DNA of 64,000 bases from CBDEGK01 sp965237855 (GTDB lineage Bacteria > Pseudomonadota > Gammaproteobacteria > Pseudomonadales > Halieaceae): positions 310,001 through 374,000 of the forward strand of contig CBDEGK010000002.1 of assembly GCA_965237855.1 (NCBI GenBank), given 5' to 3'. The translations under genes and the position numbers were made by a program. Within the stretch, counting starts at the first letter, position 1. Each line of letters opens with the position of its first letter. Shown one piece after another: positions 1-8,494 of the stretch. The notes under the pieces are model-generated. The model saw nothing but the letters and a program-made list of their open reading frames with translations, was not told where the DNA came from and did no database searches.

Positions 1-145
1 GTACAACATGGCAATTCTCCAGTGTGCAACGGGGCTGGTACAGAAGAAAAGCATAGTGCAATATCGGCCAAGCATCCACATCAGCAGCTTACACTGCCAA
101 CTTTGTGGCATAATCTATGTCAATTCTATTTGTGGATCTTGTAAT

Positions 146-829
146 ATGGACTACCAACTTACCGACGACGTCGCCATTCTTCATTTTGATGACGGCAAGG
201 CCAACGCCGTCAGTCACGATTTTATCGACAGCATGAATGACGGCCTGGGCCGGGCAGAGAAAGAGGCCAAAGCAGTCATTATTCGCGGTCGGGAGGGCCT
301 GCTGTCGGGCGGTTTCGATCTCAACGAATTCAAGAAAGGCCCCGCAGAAACCAGAGAACTGGCCACTCGTGGCGTGGACCTGTTTATTCGCATGTACGCC
401 CATCCCCAAGCCCTGCTGATCGCCTGTACCGGGCACGCTGTCGCTGCGGGCGCCTTCCTGCTGCTGACCGCCGACAACCGCATTGGTGTTGCGGGTGATT
501 TCAAGATCTGCCTGCCGGAAACCGCCATCGGCATGACCATACCCACCGCATTGCAGCCCTTGTGCACTGGCCGCCTGTCGCCCCGCTTCCTGACGGCAGC
601 AGTGATACAGGCCCAGGCCTTCGATCCGGAAACCGCTGTCGCGGCTGGCTTTCTCGATGAAGTGGTGAGCGCCGAGGAAGTCGATGCGCGCACCATGGAA
701 CTGGCGCTCCGAATGGCGCAGCTACCGGCCAAACCCTACAGGGAAAATAAACTCTACACGCGTAAGGATGCGCTGGAGATCATGCATCGGGAAATGGAGA
801 TCTTCCGCAAGAGCGGCAGCCTTCAGTAG
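146..829 (+). CDS. Enoyl-CoA hydratase/isomerase (crotonase) family protein
   Basis: A 227-residue crotonase-fold protein, probably acting on acyl-CoA thioesters in fatty-acid or related catabolism. The oxyanion-hole segments are visible as LLSGGFDL (about 52-59) and GHAVAAGAF (about 97-105). The LPETAIG segment (123-129) supplies Glu125, matching the second catalytic Glu of hydratases. The first hydratase Glu (in the GGGCE-type segment) is replaced by Phe, so an isomerase-like or other crotonase reaction is as likely as hydration. The reading frame is open back to position 8, but the domain begins at MDYQL, so I start at 146; no strong ribosome site is visible. It converges on the next gene and overlaps its end by 7 bases. 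Confidence 0.88.
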   Translation: MDYQLTDDVAILHFDDGKANAVSHDFIDSMNDGLGRAEKEAKAVIIRGREGLLSGGFDLNEFKKGPAETRELATRGVDLFIRMYAHPQALLIACTGHAVAAGAFLLLTADNRIGVAGDFKICLPETAIGMTIPTALQPLCTGRLSPRFLTAAVIQAQAFDPETAVAAGFLDEVVSAEEVDARTMELALRMAQLPAKPYRENKLYTRKDALEIMHREMEIFRKSGSLQ

Positions 830-1983
830 GATCGCGGCATTCCCAGCTCGTGTTCACCCAGGTAAGACAAGATCAGGTTGGTAGATATCGGGGCAATTTG
901 ATAGAGGCGGGTCTCGCGGAATTTGCGCTCGACATCGTATTCCTCGGCCAGGCCATAACCACCGTGGGTCTGGATGCAGGTATCGCCAGCCGCCCAGGAA
1001 GCTTCCGAGGCTAACAGCTTAGCCATATTGGCTTCGGCGCCGCAGTTTTCGCCGGCGTCATACAGCGCAGCTGCCTTACCCACCATCAATTCCGCCGCCT
1101 CGGTTTGAACATAGGCCCGGGCGATCGGGAACTGTACGCCCTGGTTCTGGCCGATGGGTCGGCCGAACACTTCCCGCTCGCAGGCATAGTTGGTCGCTGT
1201 TTTGATAAACCAACGGGCGTCGCCGATACACTCTGAGGCAATCAGGATGCGTTCGGCGTTCATACCCGAAAGGATATAGCGAAAACCCTTACCCTCCTCT
1301 CCCAGCAGGTTTTCCGCGGGGACCTCCAGGTTGTCGAAAAACAATTCTGTAGTCGCATGGTTGAGCATTGTGCGAATCGGCTTGATGGTCAGACCATTGC
1401 CCACCGCGTCACGCATATCGACGACAAACACCGACAAACCCTCGGTTTTCTTGGCGACTTCCGCCAAGGGGGTGGTGCGAACCAGCAGGATCATCAGGTC
1501 AGAATGTTCAGCGCGCGAAATCCACACTTTCTGCCCATTGACGATGTACTTGTCGCCCTCACGCACGGCGCTGGTGGTAATGCTGGTGGTATCGGTGCCC
1601 GCTGTGGGCTCTGTTACCCCAAAAGCCTGCAGTCGCAATTCGCCGCTGGCAATGCCCGGCAGGTACCTGGCTTTCTGCTCTTCGCTGCCATGGCGCAACA
1701 GGGTGCCCATGGTATACATCTGGGCGTGACAGGCGGCTGCATTGGCCCCCCGCTCGTGAATGGCCTTCAAGATTTCCAGTGCAATCGTTAACGAAAGGCC
1801 ACTGCCGCCATACTCCACGGGAATCAGGCTGGCCAGCAGACCCGCTTCGGTCAGCGCCTGTACAAATTCCGTTGGGTATTCCCGTTCCCGGTCTTTGGCA
1901 CGCCAGTATTCACCCGGGTAATTGGCACAAATCTGCCCGACCGTGCCCCTGATCTGATCGACTAATTCCCACTGCTCACTCAT
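823..1983 (-). CDS. Acyl-CoA dehydrogenase family protein
   Basis: A 386-residue FAD-dependent acyl-CoA dehydrogenase of normal length with N-terminal helical, middle beta and C-terminal helical domains. FAD/substrate segments seen include TEPTAGTD (about 125) and the C-terminal THGGYGLAEEYDVERKFRE. After the usual R-D-A-R-like stretch the segment reads YQIAPISTNLI, where classical members carry the catalytic Glu in a YEGT motif. The usual base is therefore absent there and may come from elsewhere, or the enzyme belongs to a divergent subfamily. The start overlaps the stop of the upstream SDR gene by 8 bases, so the two are probably co-translated and act in the same beta-oxidation-like pathway. 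Confidence 0.92.
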   Translation of the reverse strand: MSEQWELVDQIRGTVGQICANYPGEYWRAKDREREYPTEFVQALTEAGLLASLIPVEYGGSGLSLTIALEILKAIHERGANAAACHAQMYTMGTLLRHGSEEQKARYLPGIASGELRLQAFGVTEPTAGTDTTSITTSAVREGDKYIVNGQKVWISRAEHSDLMILLVRTTPLAEVAKKTEGLSVFVVDMRDAVGNGLTIKPIRTMLNHATTELFFDNLEVPAENLLGEEGKGFRYILSGMNAERILIASECIGDARWFIKTATNYACEREVFGRPIGQNQGVQFPIARAYVQTEAAELMVGKAAALYDAGENCGAEANMAKLLASEASWAAGDTCIQTHGGYGLAEEYDVERKFRETRLYQIAPISTNLILSYLGEHELGMPRSY

Positions 1984-2752
1984 AAACTGGCACCTTCAAC
2001 ATATCCGCCCCAGTACCACCATCCACGTACAAATTGACCCCGTTGATATAGCTGCCGGCATCGCTGGCTAAAAACAGTATGGTATTGGCGATATCTTCCG
2101 GGCGGCCCTTGCGTCGCACCTGGCCTTCATTGGTCAGCGTATCACTGAGCCGCTCCACCCCCTCGGTGTTTTCTATTTCGCCAGGCGCTATACCGTTGAC
2201 CCGAATACCCAGGCCAGCCCACTCCGCGGCGGCTGAGCGAGTAAAGGAGATCACTCCAGATTTGGCCGCAGCCGCATGTGCCTGCCAGGACACACCCATG
2301 TGTTCAAAGGGCGCCGTAATATTTATCACCACCCCACCGCGCTCCTTCATTACCGCGGTAAAGGCCGCCTTTGTCATATTAAAGGTGCCCTGCAAGTCGA
2401 TATCGACCACCGTTTTAAAGGCGTTGTAGGAGAGGTCTTCTATTCGGGCCGGAAAATTTCCGGCGGCGTTGTTGATCAGGATATCGAGACTACCGAAGTG
2501 TTCGATGGTTTTTGCAATCACAGCCTCAACCCTCTCGATGTCGCGAATATCCAGGGTCAACCCAAGACAATCGACGCCCTGTTCTGCCAATTCACGAGCG
2601 GCCTGCTCAATGACTTCCTGCTTGCGTGATGCAATTACCACCCTGGCCCCATGCAAGCCAAGCTCGCGGGCGACCACTTTGCCAATTCCGGTGCCACCGC
2701 CGGTGACCAGGGCTACTTTGCCCTGCAAAAGATCCGGCCTGAAATCTGACAT
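1976..2752 (-). CDS. SDR family oxidoreductase, 2,4-dienoyl-CoA reductase-like
   Basis: A 258-residue short-chain dehydrogenase. The nucleotide-binding motif TGGGTGIG lies at 17-24 and NNAAGNF at 94-100. The classical YxxxK Tyr is missing: the segment reads WQAHAAAAKSG, with Lys164 and Ala at the Tyr position. This pattern matches 2,4-dienoyl-CoA reductases of the peroxisomal DECR2 type, which also lack the SDR tyrosine. The role would be NADPH-dependent reduction of dienoyl-CoA formed from unsaturated acyl chains, in line with the acyl-CoA dehydrogenase it overlaps downstream and the nearby crotonase. The assignment to DECR is by motif pattern; another SDR acting on acyl-CoA remains possible. 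Confidence 0.88.
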   Translation of the reverse strand: MSDFRPDLLQGKVALVTGGGTGIGKVVARELGLHGARVVIASRKQEVIEQAARELAEQGVDCLGLTLDIRDIERVEAVIAKTIEHFGSLDILINNAAGNFPARIEDLSYNAFKTVVDIDLQGTFNMTKAAFTAVMKERGGVVINITAPFEHMGVSWQAHAAAAKSGVISFTRSAAAEWAGLGIRVNGIAPGEIENTEGVERLSDTLTNEGQVRRKGRPEDIANTILFLASDAGSYINGVNLYVDGGTGADMLKVPVYE

Positions 2753-2851
2753 GTGCCACTCCAGCTGTTAATTCAGCGCAACAGTTTACTGTATTCTTGA
2801 CTCAGAGCGGACATTGTTGCGATCCAGCCAATATGGGACGTGTGGCTCTGA

Positions 2852-2857
2852 TATGAT
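2852..2857 (+). promoter_or_regulatory. Possible extended -10 promoter element for the MAPEG gene
   Basis: TATGAT preceded by TG and one base (TGATATGAT) forms an extended -10 box about 40 bases before the MAPEG start. No convincing -35 box stands 17 bases upstream, as is usual for extended -10 promoters. The 146-base gap between 2752 and 2899 is shared with the divergent SDR gene. Confidence 0.35.
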
Positions 2858-2898
2858 CGTTAGCAGGACCATAGAAAACTACTCACGGGAGAACTCCA

Positions 2899-3291
2899 AT
2901 GTCTGTAGAACTCATGATGCTGCTATGCAGCGCTATTTTGCTTTTTATTATCATCCTGGCCCAGGCTGGCCTGGCCATTAACCAGAATGGCCTGATGGCG
3001 CAAGCAGGCAGTCGTGACAACTTAGCAGAACCAACGCTGCTGCGTTTGCGCCTGCTACGCCTTACGGCCAACATGCAAGAAAACCTTGTTCTGTTCGCCG
3101 CCGTTGTCCTTGTTGCTAACGCGGCAGGAGTCTCCAATGAAACAACTGTTATGGGAGCAAGTATCTTCCTGTATACGCGCGTCGCGCATGCGATTGTCTA
3201 TGCCTTTGGCTGGCCAATGATCAGACCGCTTTTCTATTTCGCCAGTCTTTACGGCATGATCATCATCGCGCTGGAAGTTCTGAGTGCTTAG
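2899..3291 (+). CDS. MAPEG family membrane protein
   Basis: A 130-residue integral membrane protein with about four hydrophobic helices, near residues 5-27, 55-75, 82-102 and 108-128. It fits the MAPEG family (membrane-associated eicosanoid/glutathione metabolism proteins). The loop after helix 1 with N-L-x-E-P and R-L-x-R-x-x-x-N-x-x-E-N is the family signature; it is seen here as RLLRLTANMQENL near 50-62. The start has a good ribosome site (GGGAGAA). Bacterial members are of largely unknown substrate, possibly glutathione-dependent detoxification in the inner membrane. The AraC gene follows 18 bases later on the same strand. Confidence 0.88.
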   Translation: MSVELMMLLCSAILLFIIILAQAGLAINQNGLMAQAGSRDNLAEPTLLRLRLLRLTANMQENLVLFAAVVLVANAAGVSNETTVMGASIFLYTRVAHAIVYAFGWPMIRPLFYFASLYGMIIIALEVLSA

Positions 3292-3309
3292 TCGTGCTTT
3301 CTAGCCACT

Positions 3310-4326
3310 ATGGAAGGTGATTTAGTCAGAGCATCGGCATTGGAGGGCTTCTCAGAGACTGTCCTCACACTGGGAGGAGATCCTGTTGAACTCCTACGCA
3401 GATCGGGGCTACCGCAAGAAATTCCCGACCCGGACACCTGGATAGCTTATAGCAATTGGCTGCAGTTACTGGAAAACGCCGCACAGGCTACCGCTTGCCC
3501 CCACTTTGGCATTGAGCTGTCCCGCCGTCAGGGAACCAATATACTCGGACCGGTAGGATTCATCTTGCAGCAAGCGCCCACTGTAGGTGTTGCCTTGCGC
3601 GAATTAGCGAGTCACTTCGCTCAACACAATCAGGGTGCCGATGTTACCGTAACCAGAGAGAATGAGCTGGTGCTACTCGGATTCCAGGTACGCTCTACCA
3701 CCGATATCGGTGTGCGCCAGCAACTGTACCTGGCGGTGGGGATTGGCGTGAACCTTATGCGCCATTTGTGTGGCGGCAATTGGAGGCCCAATGCGGCCTA
3801 CTTCACCTCCTCGGCGCCAGACAATCTGCGCCCATTCAAGGAACACTTGCGCTGCCCCATGTACTTCGACTGGGAGTACCCAGCACTGACATTCGATGCA
3901 GCGCTACTTGACACAAAAATATCCCAGGCCAACGAACACTTGCACCGCATCCTGGAGCAACATCTGCTTGAACTGGAACGAAATTACCCCAACGATTTCC
4001 CCGGCAAGGTCAGTCACTTGATACGCCAATCTATCTCCACCGGCGACTGCTCAATCGACCGCGTCGCAAGCTTCCTCAACATGAACAAACGGACTTTACA
4101 GCGCCAATTGAGCCAGCGTGGCGCAAGCTACAAAAGCCTGCTGGAAGGCGTTAGATTTTCTATCGCCACTCAATACCTGCGAGAATCCAAAGGCTCTCTC
4201 ACACGACTCGCTGATATGTTGTGTTACTCGGAGTTGAGCGCCTTTTCCTACGCTTTCAAACAGCAAACCGGTCTATCGCCCAGGCAATGGCAGCGGGCCA
4301 ATCGACCTACTTCGAACCCGATATAA
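3310..4326 (+). CDS. AraC family transcriptional regulator (Arabinose_bd-type N-terminal domain)
   Basis: A 338-residue regulator. Residues about 20-200 form the ligand-sensing domain typical of OruR/ArgR-like AraC proteins (motifs FGIELSRRQGTNILGPVGF and FTSSAPDN). Residues about 230-335 hold the double helix-turn-helix, with SIDRVASFLNMNKRTLQRQL and a C-terminal YSELSAFSYAFKQQTGLSPRQW signature. It probably controls neighbouring lipid or aromatic catabolic genes in response to a small hydrophobic effector. Its last 20 bases overlap the 3' end of the convergent SDR gene. Confidence 0.92.
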   Translation: MEGDLVRASALEGFSETVLTLGGDPVELLRRSGLPQEIPDPDTWIAYSNWLQLLENAAQATACPHFGIELSRRQGTNILGPVGFILQQAPTVGVALRELASHFAQHNQGADVTVTRENELVLLGFQVRSTTDIGVRQQLYLAVGIGVNLMRHLCGGNWRPNAAYFTSSAPDNLRPFKEHLRCPMYFDWEYPALTFDAALLDTKISQANEHLHRILEQHLLELERNYPNDFPGKVSHLIRQSISTGDCSIDRVASFLNMNKRTLQRQLSQRGASYKSLLEGVRFSIATQYLRESKGSLTRLADMLCYSELSAFSYAFKQQTGLSPRQWQRANRPTSNPI

Positions 4327-5107
4327 CAATACGCTCGCTGAACCAGCGCAGCGTTCCCGGCAGCCAGGCCGACATTCGCGCCACCATGCGCGCACGCCAA
4401 CCGGGAATAACCAGGTACTTCCGCGCTTTGAGCTGCTTCAGTATCGAGTCGCATGCTGGCTCCAGCTGCAAGGTTCCAGCTGTGGATTTCAACTTGGCAC
4501 CCGTCGCCGTCATCGTTTTCCGCTCTTCCACTACCAGTGGAGTTTCCACTTCGGGTGGGCAAATGACTGAGACTTCCACGCCCCTGGCGATGTATTCCAA
4601 ACGCAATGCCCCGGCTAAGCCAACGACGCCAAACTTGGAGGCGTTGTAGGCAGCGTAACAATAGGCTGGCACCAGGCCGGCCAACGAAGCCACGAAGCTG
4701 AACTGAGAACCTGATTGCATATTTGGTAGTACCGCCGCAGCAAAGTTTCTGCTGCCAAGCAGGTTGATATTAACGACCCGCTCGAACTCTTCACCAGACA
4801 ATTCCTCAAATGGCTTGGCAATTTGCACGCCCGCACAATTGATAGCCAGGTCTGGTGTACCCAATTCCAGCAAGGCGACGGCAACCTGATCTGCAAGCCG
4901 TGCAGAATCAGTCACGTCGGCCTGCAGGTAAATACATCTCACGCCGGCCTGCCGCTCGGCAAACGCCGCCAACTGTTGCTGCACCAGCTCATCGGCATTT
5001 CGGTCAAAGGCCGCAACAGACACGCCTTCCTGCATCAGCAGTTCAGCCAACCGACGACCAATACCACTACCGGCACCTGTTATATAGGCAATACGCCATC
5101 TACTCAC
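4307..5107 (-). CDS. SDR family NAD(P)-dependent oxidoreductase
   Basis: A 266-residue classical SDR. It has cofactor motif TGAGSGIG (10-17), NCAG (90-93), and catalytic Ser141, Tyr154 and Lys158 (YNASK). The C-terminal extension with several hydrophobic and basic stretches (KARKYLVIPGWRARM) resembles SDRs that act on lipid substrates at membranes. The start overlaps the stop of the upstream VOC gene by 4 bases (ATGA), so the two are translationally coupled. The substrate is unknown. Confidence 0.92.
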   Translation of the reverse strand: MSRWRIAYITGAGSGIGRRLAELLMQEGVSVAAFDRNADELVQQQLAAFAERQAGVRCIYLQADVTDSARLADQVAVALLELGTPDLAINCAGVQIAKPFEELSGEEFERVVNINLLGSRNFAAAVLPNMQSGSQFSFVASLAGLVPAYCYAAYNASKFGVVGLAGALRLEYIARGVEVSVICPPEVETPLVVEERKTMTATGAKLKSTAGTLQLEPACDSILKQLKARKYLVIPGWRARMVARMSAWLPGTLRWFSERIVISGSK

Positions 5108-6072
5108 GCTGCAATTCTCCTGTATTTGGGAGCGGGCTTGGGTTTGAAACCCATGCGCCCGTCATACCAGGGTCGAACATGAAGGAGTTCCACGCTGAAA
5201 CCCTGATCATCGTTTACGTAAACAACGCTCCAGGCGCCCAAATTTAGTGGCCGCCAGTTGCCTTTCACCCCGGCCGCCAGGCAGCGTTGGTGAACAGCAT
5301 TGAATTCTGCTTTATCGCGAAAGCCCAGGGCAATATTCAGCAGCCCCTGGTCTGAGATTCGATAACCGTCGGGCCAGTCTTTCCCGATCGGGTCCAGGTA
5401 CTGCACCAGCTCAACCAGAACGTCACCTGCCCGCAAAGTGCAGCTCTTGCGTCGAGCGCCAGTCAATCCCCACAACGCTTCATGTTGCTCGCAGTGCAGA
5501 TCGGTGCCGCGGTACTCCGCTAACCCCAATACATCCCTGAAGAAGACCAGCGATTGCTCGAGGCTGGGGACAGACACGCTCACGCTGCAGGTTCTTACCT
5601 GCAAGTCTGGGCGAGCGGGTTCATTCAGGGTTTCTTGCAGCGGATCCTGTTCCAGGATTTCCAGCAAGACGCCCTCGGGATCGCGCGCACAGACTCTGCG
5701 TTGACCGGGATCACCCATTGGCGGTGTCAGCGTTTCGACACCCATTTGCGCCAGCCGGCCAAGGCAGACATCCATATCGGCCACCCAGATACCGATCTGA
5801 CTGTAACCGATGTCGCAAGGACGCCAATCTGCAGCCAGGGGTTTTACCGCGGGTTGCGAGAACTCAAACAATTCCAGTTGGAAGTATTCCTGCCGATCTA
5901 CCAGCCACCAGCAGGTGCTTGCCACGTCGGGAATGCCCTGTACGTTTGAGGCAATCCAACCTTTGAATGAGCTGGTACCACCCGCCGGCTGATAGCCGAA
6001 TAGCTGGCAATACCAGCGATGGGTTGCCGGCAGATCAGTGACACTCATAGCAATTTGGTTGATGGTGGCCAC
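5104..6072 (-). CDS. Two-domain VOC (glyoxalase/extradiol dioxygenase superfamily) protein
   Basis: A 322-residue protein made of two vicinal-oxygen-chelate modules, about 1-125 and 142-300. Module 1 opens with INQIAMSVTDLPATHRWYCQLFGY and ends with CARDPEGVLLEILE, supplying the usual Glu ligand. Module 2 opens with CSVSVPSLEQSLVFFRDVLGL and ends at DDQGFSVELLHVRP. Such proteins bind a divalent metal and catalyse isomerisation, ring cleavage or similar reactions on a chelating substrate; the substrate here cannot be read. It is sandwiched between a cupin gene (10 bases upstream) and an SDR gene (4-base overlap), a likely three-gene catabolic operon. Confidence 0.88.
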   Translation of the reverse strand: MATINQIAMSVTDLPATHRWYCQLFGYQPAGGTSSFKGWIASNVQGIPDVASTCWWLVDRQEYFQLELFEFSQPAVKPLAADWRPCDIGYSQIGIWVADMDVCLGRLAQMGVETLTPPMGDPGQRRVCARDPEGVLLEILEQDPLQETLNEPARPDLQVRTCSVSVSVPSLEQSLVFFRDVLGLAEYRGTDLHCEQHEALWGLTGARRKSCTLRAGDVLVELVQYLDPIGKDWPDGYRISDQGLLNIALGFRDKAEFNAVHQRCLAAGVKGNWRPLNLGAWSVVYVNDDQGFSVELLHVRPWYDGRMGFKPKPAPKYRRIAA

Positions 6073-6082
6073 AGGTAAACTC

Positions 6083-6556
6083 TCAGGCTGCGGGTGGGAT
6101 TATTTCGATGAGACTCATCACATCCAGCTCATCAGCCTGCGCTTGAGTCAGTCCTTCCATGGCCTTGAAATAAGGCAAATCCAGTTTAATCACCGTGCCA
6201 TCCTCGAGGAAATTATCCAGGTAGCGTCCATCGGCACCATCAAACACGATGAACAGCTCAGCACCGGTGTCACTCCAGGGCGTATGCTCATTGCCGAAAA
6301 CTTCAAAGGCGCTATCGCCGGCCTTGAAGCTGCCCTCGTCATACGCCCACTCACCACTGATGGTGTAGGCAATGGCCCGGCAGTAGTGATTATGCCGCGG
6401 CATGCTGCTGCCGGGCTCGAAGCGGATTTTTACCAACACCCGGTCCATCTCTTCATCGACTTTCAGCACCTTGGCGAAAACACCCTCGGCGCCAGGCAAG
6501 GGAATTCGCAGGTACTCCTGGTTTTCATCACAAATAATACTCATTTCGTCGGACAT
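6083..6556 (-). CDS. Cupin-domain protein (possible small dioxygenase)
   Basis: A 157-residue single-domain cupin. The first cupin motif reads SMPRHNHYCRAIAYTISGEW (about 49-68), and the second region contains GDSAFEVFGNEHTPW with a His. The metal-binding pattern HxH...H is partly preserved, so a metal-dependent dioxygenase or isomerase role, as in ChrR-like cupins, is possible. It leads an operon-like set (cupin, VOC, SDR), with 10 bases to the VOC gene, and a 277-base non-coding stretch lies upstream. Confidence 0.8.
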   Translation of the reverse strand: MSDEMSIICDENQEYLRIPLPGAEGVFAKVLKVDEEMDRVLVKIRFEPGSSMPRHNHYCRAIAYTISGEWAYDEGSFKAGDSAFEVFGNEHTPWSDTGAELFIVFDGADGRYLDNFLEDGTVIKLDLPYFKAMEGLTQAQADELDVMSLIEIIPPAA

Positions 6557-6798
6557 GGTTCTAACCTCTCAGTTATTAAATATTCAGGGCTGCTGATGCA
6601 GCGCCTCCATAACTCGATCAACGCTAAACGAACCGGGACGTTGGCGCGCTGGAAACTGTTGAAAGCTGTACACGAATCGCCCTACTGCCACCTGCGCTTG
6701 CATGCCCATGGGAGCAATCTTGGTATCCCACCAACCCTTTTGCGTCGTTATGATTTTGGACAATTTACAGACAGATTCAGATCATTTTTTACGATACG

Positions 6799-6822
6799 AC
6801 GACATTGATTTGATATTTAGCG
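6799..6822. repeat. Copy 1 of a 24-base imperfect repeat upstream of the cupin gene
   Basis: ACGACAT, five variable bases, TGATATTTA, one base, CG. The same arrangement recurs at 7870-7893 (19 of 24 bases identical). Both copies lie upstream of minus-strand genes (cupin at 6556 and epimerase at 7799), so a shared regulator site is possible. It sits within the 6557-6833 gap, in which I see no gene. Confidence 0.4.
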
Positions 6823-6833
6823 TCATTCCTGGA

Positions 6834-7799
6834 TTAAGCGATCAATTTCCTCCCGCGCAGCCAGTGCTTGGTGTGTTGCATGCCCTCATCCAGATTGACC
6901 TCCGGCTGATAGCCCAACTGCGTGCGCGCCTTTTCAATGGAGTAACCATGTACCCGGGACAACATGTCGATAGTGCCCCGTCCCAGTTCACTCTCGCCGC
7001 CGAAGAATCGAGTCAAAGAGCCAACCAACTGCGCCGCAACTCTTGCAAAACCGGTTGAGGTGGTTCTCAGTCGAGCACCTTTACCCAGCATCCGCTGATG
7101 ATGACCGAAAAAGACCCGACAACTGACTTCCGCTCCTCCACTTATAGTATAAATTTGCCCTCGCGCCACCTCTGAGGCAGCCGCCAGCACGATGCCCTGC
7201 ACCAGGTCATCAATGTAGACCGGGCTGAACAGGCCCTCACCCCCCGCCGGCAGCACGAATTTTCCCTGCTGCATCATCTCCAGTGGCAGCACTACCCAGG
7301 GCTTCGAGCCCGGGCCATAAACGTCGCCCGGCCGCACAATGGTGCAATCCATTCGGCCGCTGGCATGGCAGGCAAGCACCGCGTGCTCGCTGGCAATCTT
7401 GGTGTCGACGTAGGAATTGCCCATCGGCCGCAAAGGGAAATCTTCGGTCACCTGCTCGGGATACTGAAAACCGAACGCAGCAACAGAGGAGAGTTGAATG
7501 AAGCGTTTCACACCTGCATCAATGCAAGCATCGAGGAGATCAGCTGTACCCTTGACGTTTACCTGCCAGGCCAGTTCGAAGGAGGCGGTGTTGGAAACCA
7601 CCGCTGCCGTGTGAATAACCAGGTCTACACCTGCCAGTGCAGATTTCCAAGCCTCGGGTTGCGACAAATCACCAGCCAGTACTCCCCACTCGGGGTCTGC
7701 CTGAAAATCGATCCCACTGACGGTTGCGCCCTGCGCCCGATAGTGTCGGGCCAGCGACTGACCGATAAAACCACGAGCACCGGTAATGAAAACACGCAT
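6834..7799 (-). CDS. NAD-dependent epimerase/dehydratase, 3-beta-hydroxysteroid dehydrogenase-like
   Basis: A 321-residue extended SDR. The N-terminal Rossmann motif is GARGFIG (7-13) and the catalytic pair is Tyr130 and Lys134 (YVDTK) after SSVAAFG. The C-terminal part binds substrate (IDDLVQGIVLAA, YTISGG). The motif spacing and the VDTK/GxYxxTK-like segments resemble bacterial 3-beta-HSD/epimerase family proteins found in steroid- and terpenoid-degrading bacteria. Oxidation of a hydroxysteroid or sugar-nucleotide epimerisation are both possible; the steroid-type neighbours favour the former. Confidence 0.85.
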   Translation of the reverse strand: MRVFITGARGFIGQSLARHYRAQGATVSGIDFQADPEWGVLAGDLSQPEAWKSALAGVDLVIHTAAVVSNTASFELAWQVNVKGTADLLDACIDAGVKRFIQLSSVAAFGFQYPEQVTEDFPLRPMGNSYVDTKIASEHAVLACHASGRMDCTIVRPGDVYGPGSKPWVVLPLEMMQQGKFVLPAGGEGLFSPVYIDDLVQGIVLAAASEVARGQIYTISGGAEVSCRVFFGHHQRMLGKGARLRTTSTGFARVAAQLVGSLTRFFGGESELGRGTIDMLSRVHGYSIEKARTQLGYQPEVNLDEGMQHTKHWLRGRKLIA

Positions 7800-7869
7800 G
7801 ACTGAAATCTCCCATCTCTTGATCTGGGCGAAAGATTACGCGTTCAGGAAAGGAAAAACTTGCGAATTT

Positions 7870-7893
7870 ACGACATAATATTGATATTTAACG
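7870..7893. repeat. Copy 2 of the 24-base imperfect repeat upstream of the epimerase gene
   Basis: Matches the copy at 6799-6822 in the blocks ACGACAT, TGATATTTA and CG with the same spacing. It ends about 70 bases upstream of the epimerase start at 7799, a plausible distance for an activator or repressor site. Confidence 0.4.
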
Positions 7894-7897
7894 ACTC

Positions 7898-8494
7898 TCA
7901 GGGCATTTCAGTACTGCGCTGACCGACATGAACCGGTGTGCCGCGCTGTTCAATACCGTGCTGGCCACTGTCCATATGGCTGTCCCGGTTGAGCGTTACC
8001 GGCAATTCCTCCAGCGCAAACAAGCCCCAGCGATGCTGCGGCATGGGCTTCGTCAGGTCATCCACGTCCACCACGTCCACTACACTGACCAATGCCTGGA
8101 TACCCTTGCCGCCACCGGCATCGCGGTCAAACTCAGAAAACTCACTATCGATCAGCCGGTGAGATTTATCGAAGCTGAGCAACAGGTATTCGCCACGGGT
8201 ACGGGCATCGCCCCAATCAATGCTGAGAAATTCCACACCAATGGGACGCAGGCTGATACCCAATTTATCTTCATTGATGCGCCAGTACTCCCAGGCCATC
8301 ACATAGCCTACAGTGGACGCAGACATTCTATGTGGCGGGCCCAGCTGCTCCAGTACGTGCGTCAGCTCGCTACCTTGTTCAAACTGTTGTGCTGCCAGCG
8401 GTGTGCCGATGTCGTACTGGGATTGGCTGCAGCCGCTAAGGATACAAGTCAGGGCCATAACTGAAACAAGGGCCTGGGCCAGGGTTCTAATCAT
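7898..8494 (-). CDS. Small putative lipoprotein with BamE-like segment
   Basis: A 198-residue predicted lipoprotein. The signal peptide ends in the lipobox LSGC (Cys22), followed by SQSQYD. The segment LTHVLEQLGPPHRM resembles the G-x-x-x-x-V-x-x-x-L-G-x-P pattern of BamE/SmpA-like and related outer-membrane lipoproteins, with an aromatic strand (MAWEYWRI) after it. I cannot assign a function. It overlaps the preceding lipoprotein gene by 8 bases, and the two share the motif, suggesting an old duplication. Confidence 0.75.
   Translation of the reverse strand: MIRTLAQALVSVMALTCILSGCSQSQYDIGTPLAAQQFEQGSELTHVLEQLGPPHRMSASTVGYVMAWEYWRINEDKLGISLRPIGVEFLSIDWGDARTRGEYLLLSFDKSHRLIDSEFSEFDRDAGGGKGIQALVSVVDVVDVDDLTKPMPQHRWGLFALEELPVTLNRDSHMDSGQHGIEQRGTPVHVGQRSTEMP

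Noticed and set aside
8..145. N-terminal extension of the crotonase gene
   Set aside because: The 46 codons have no crotonase likeness, and the domain starts at the ATG at 146.
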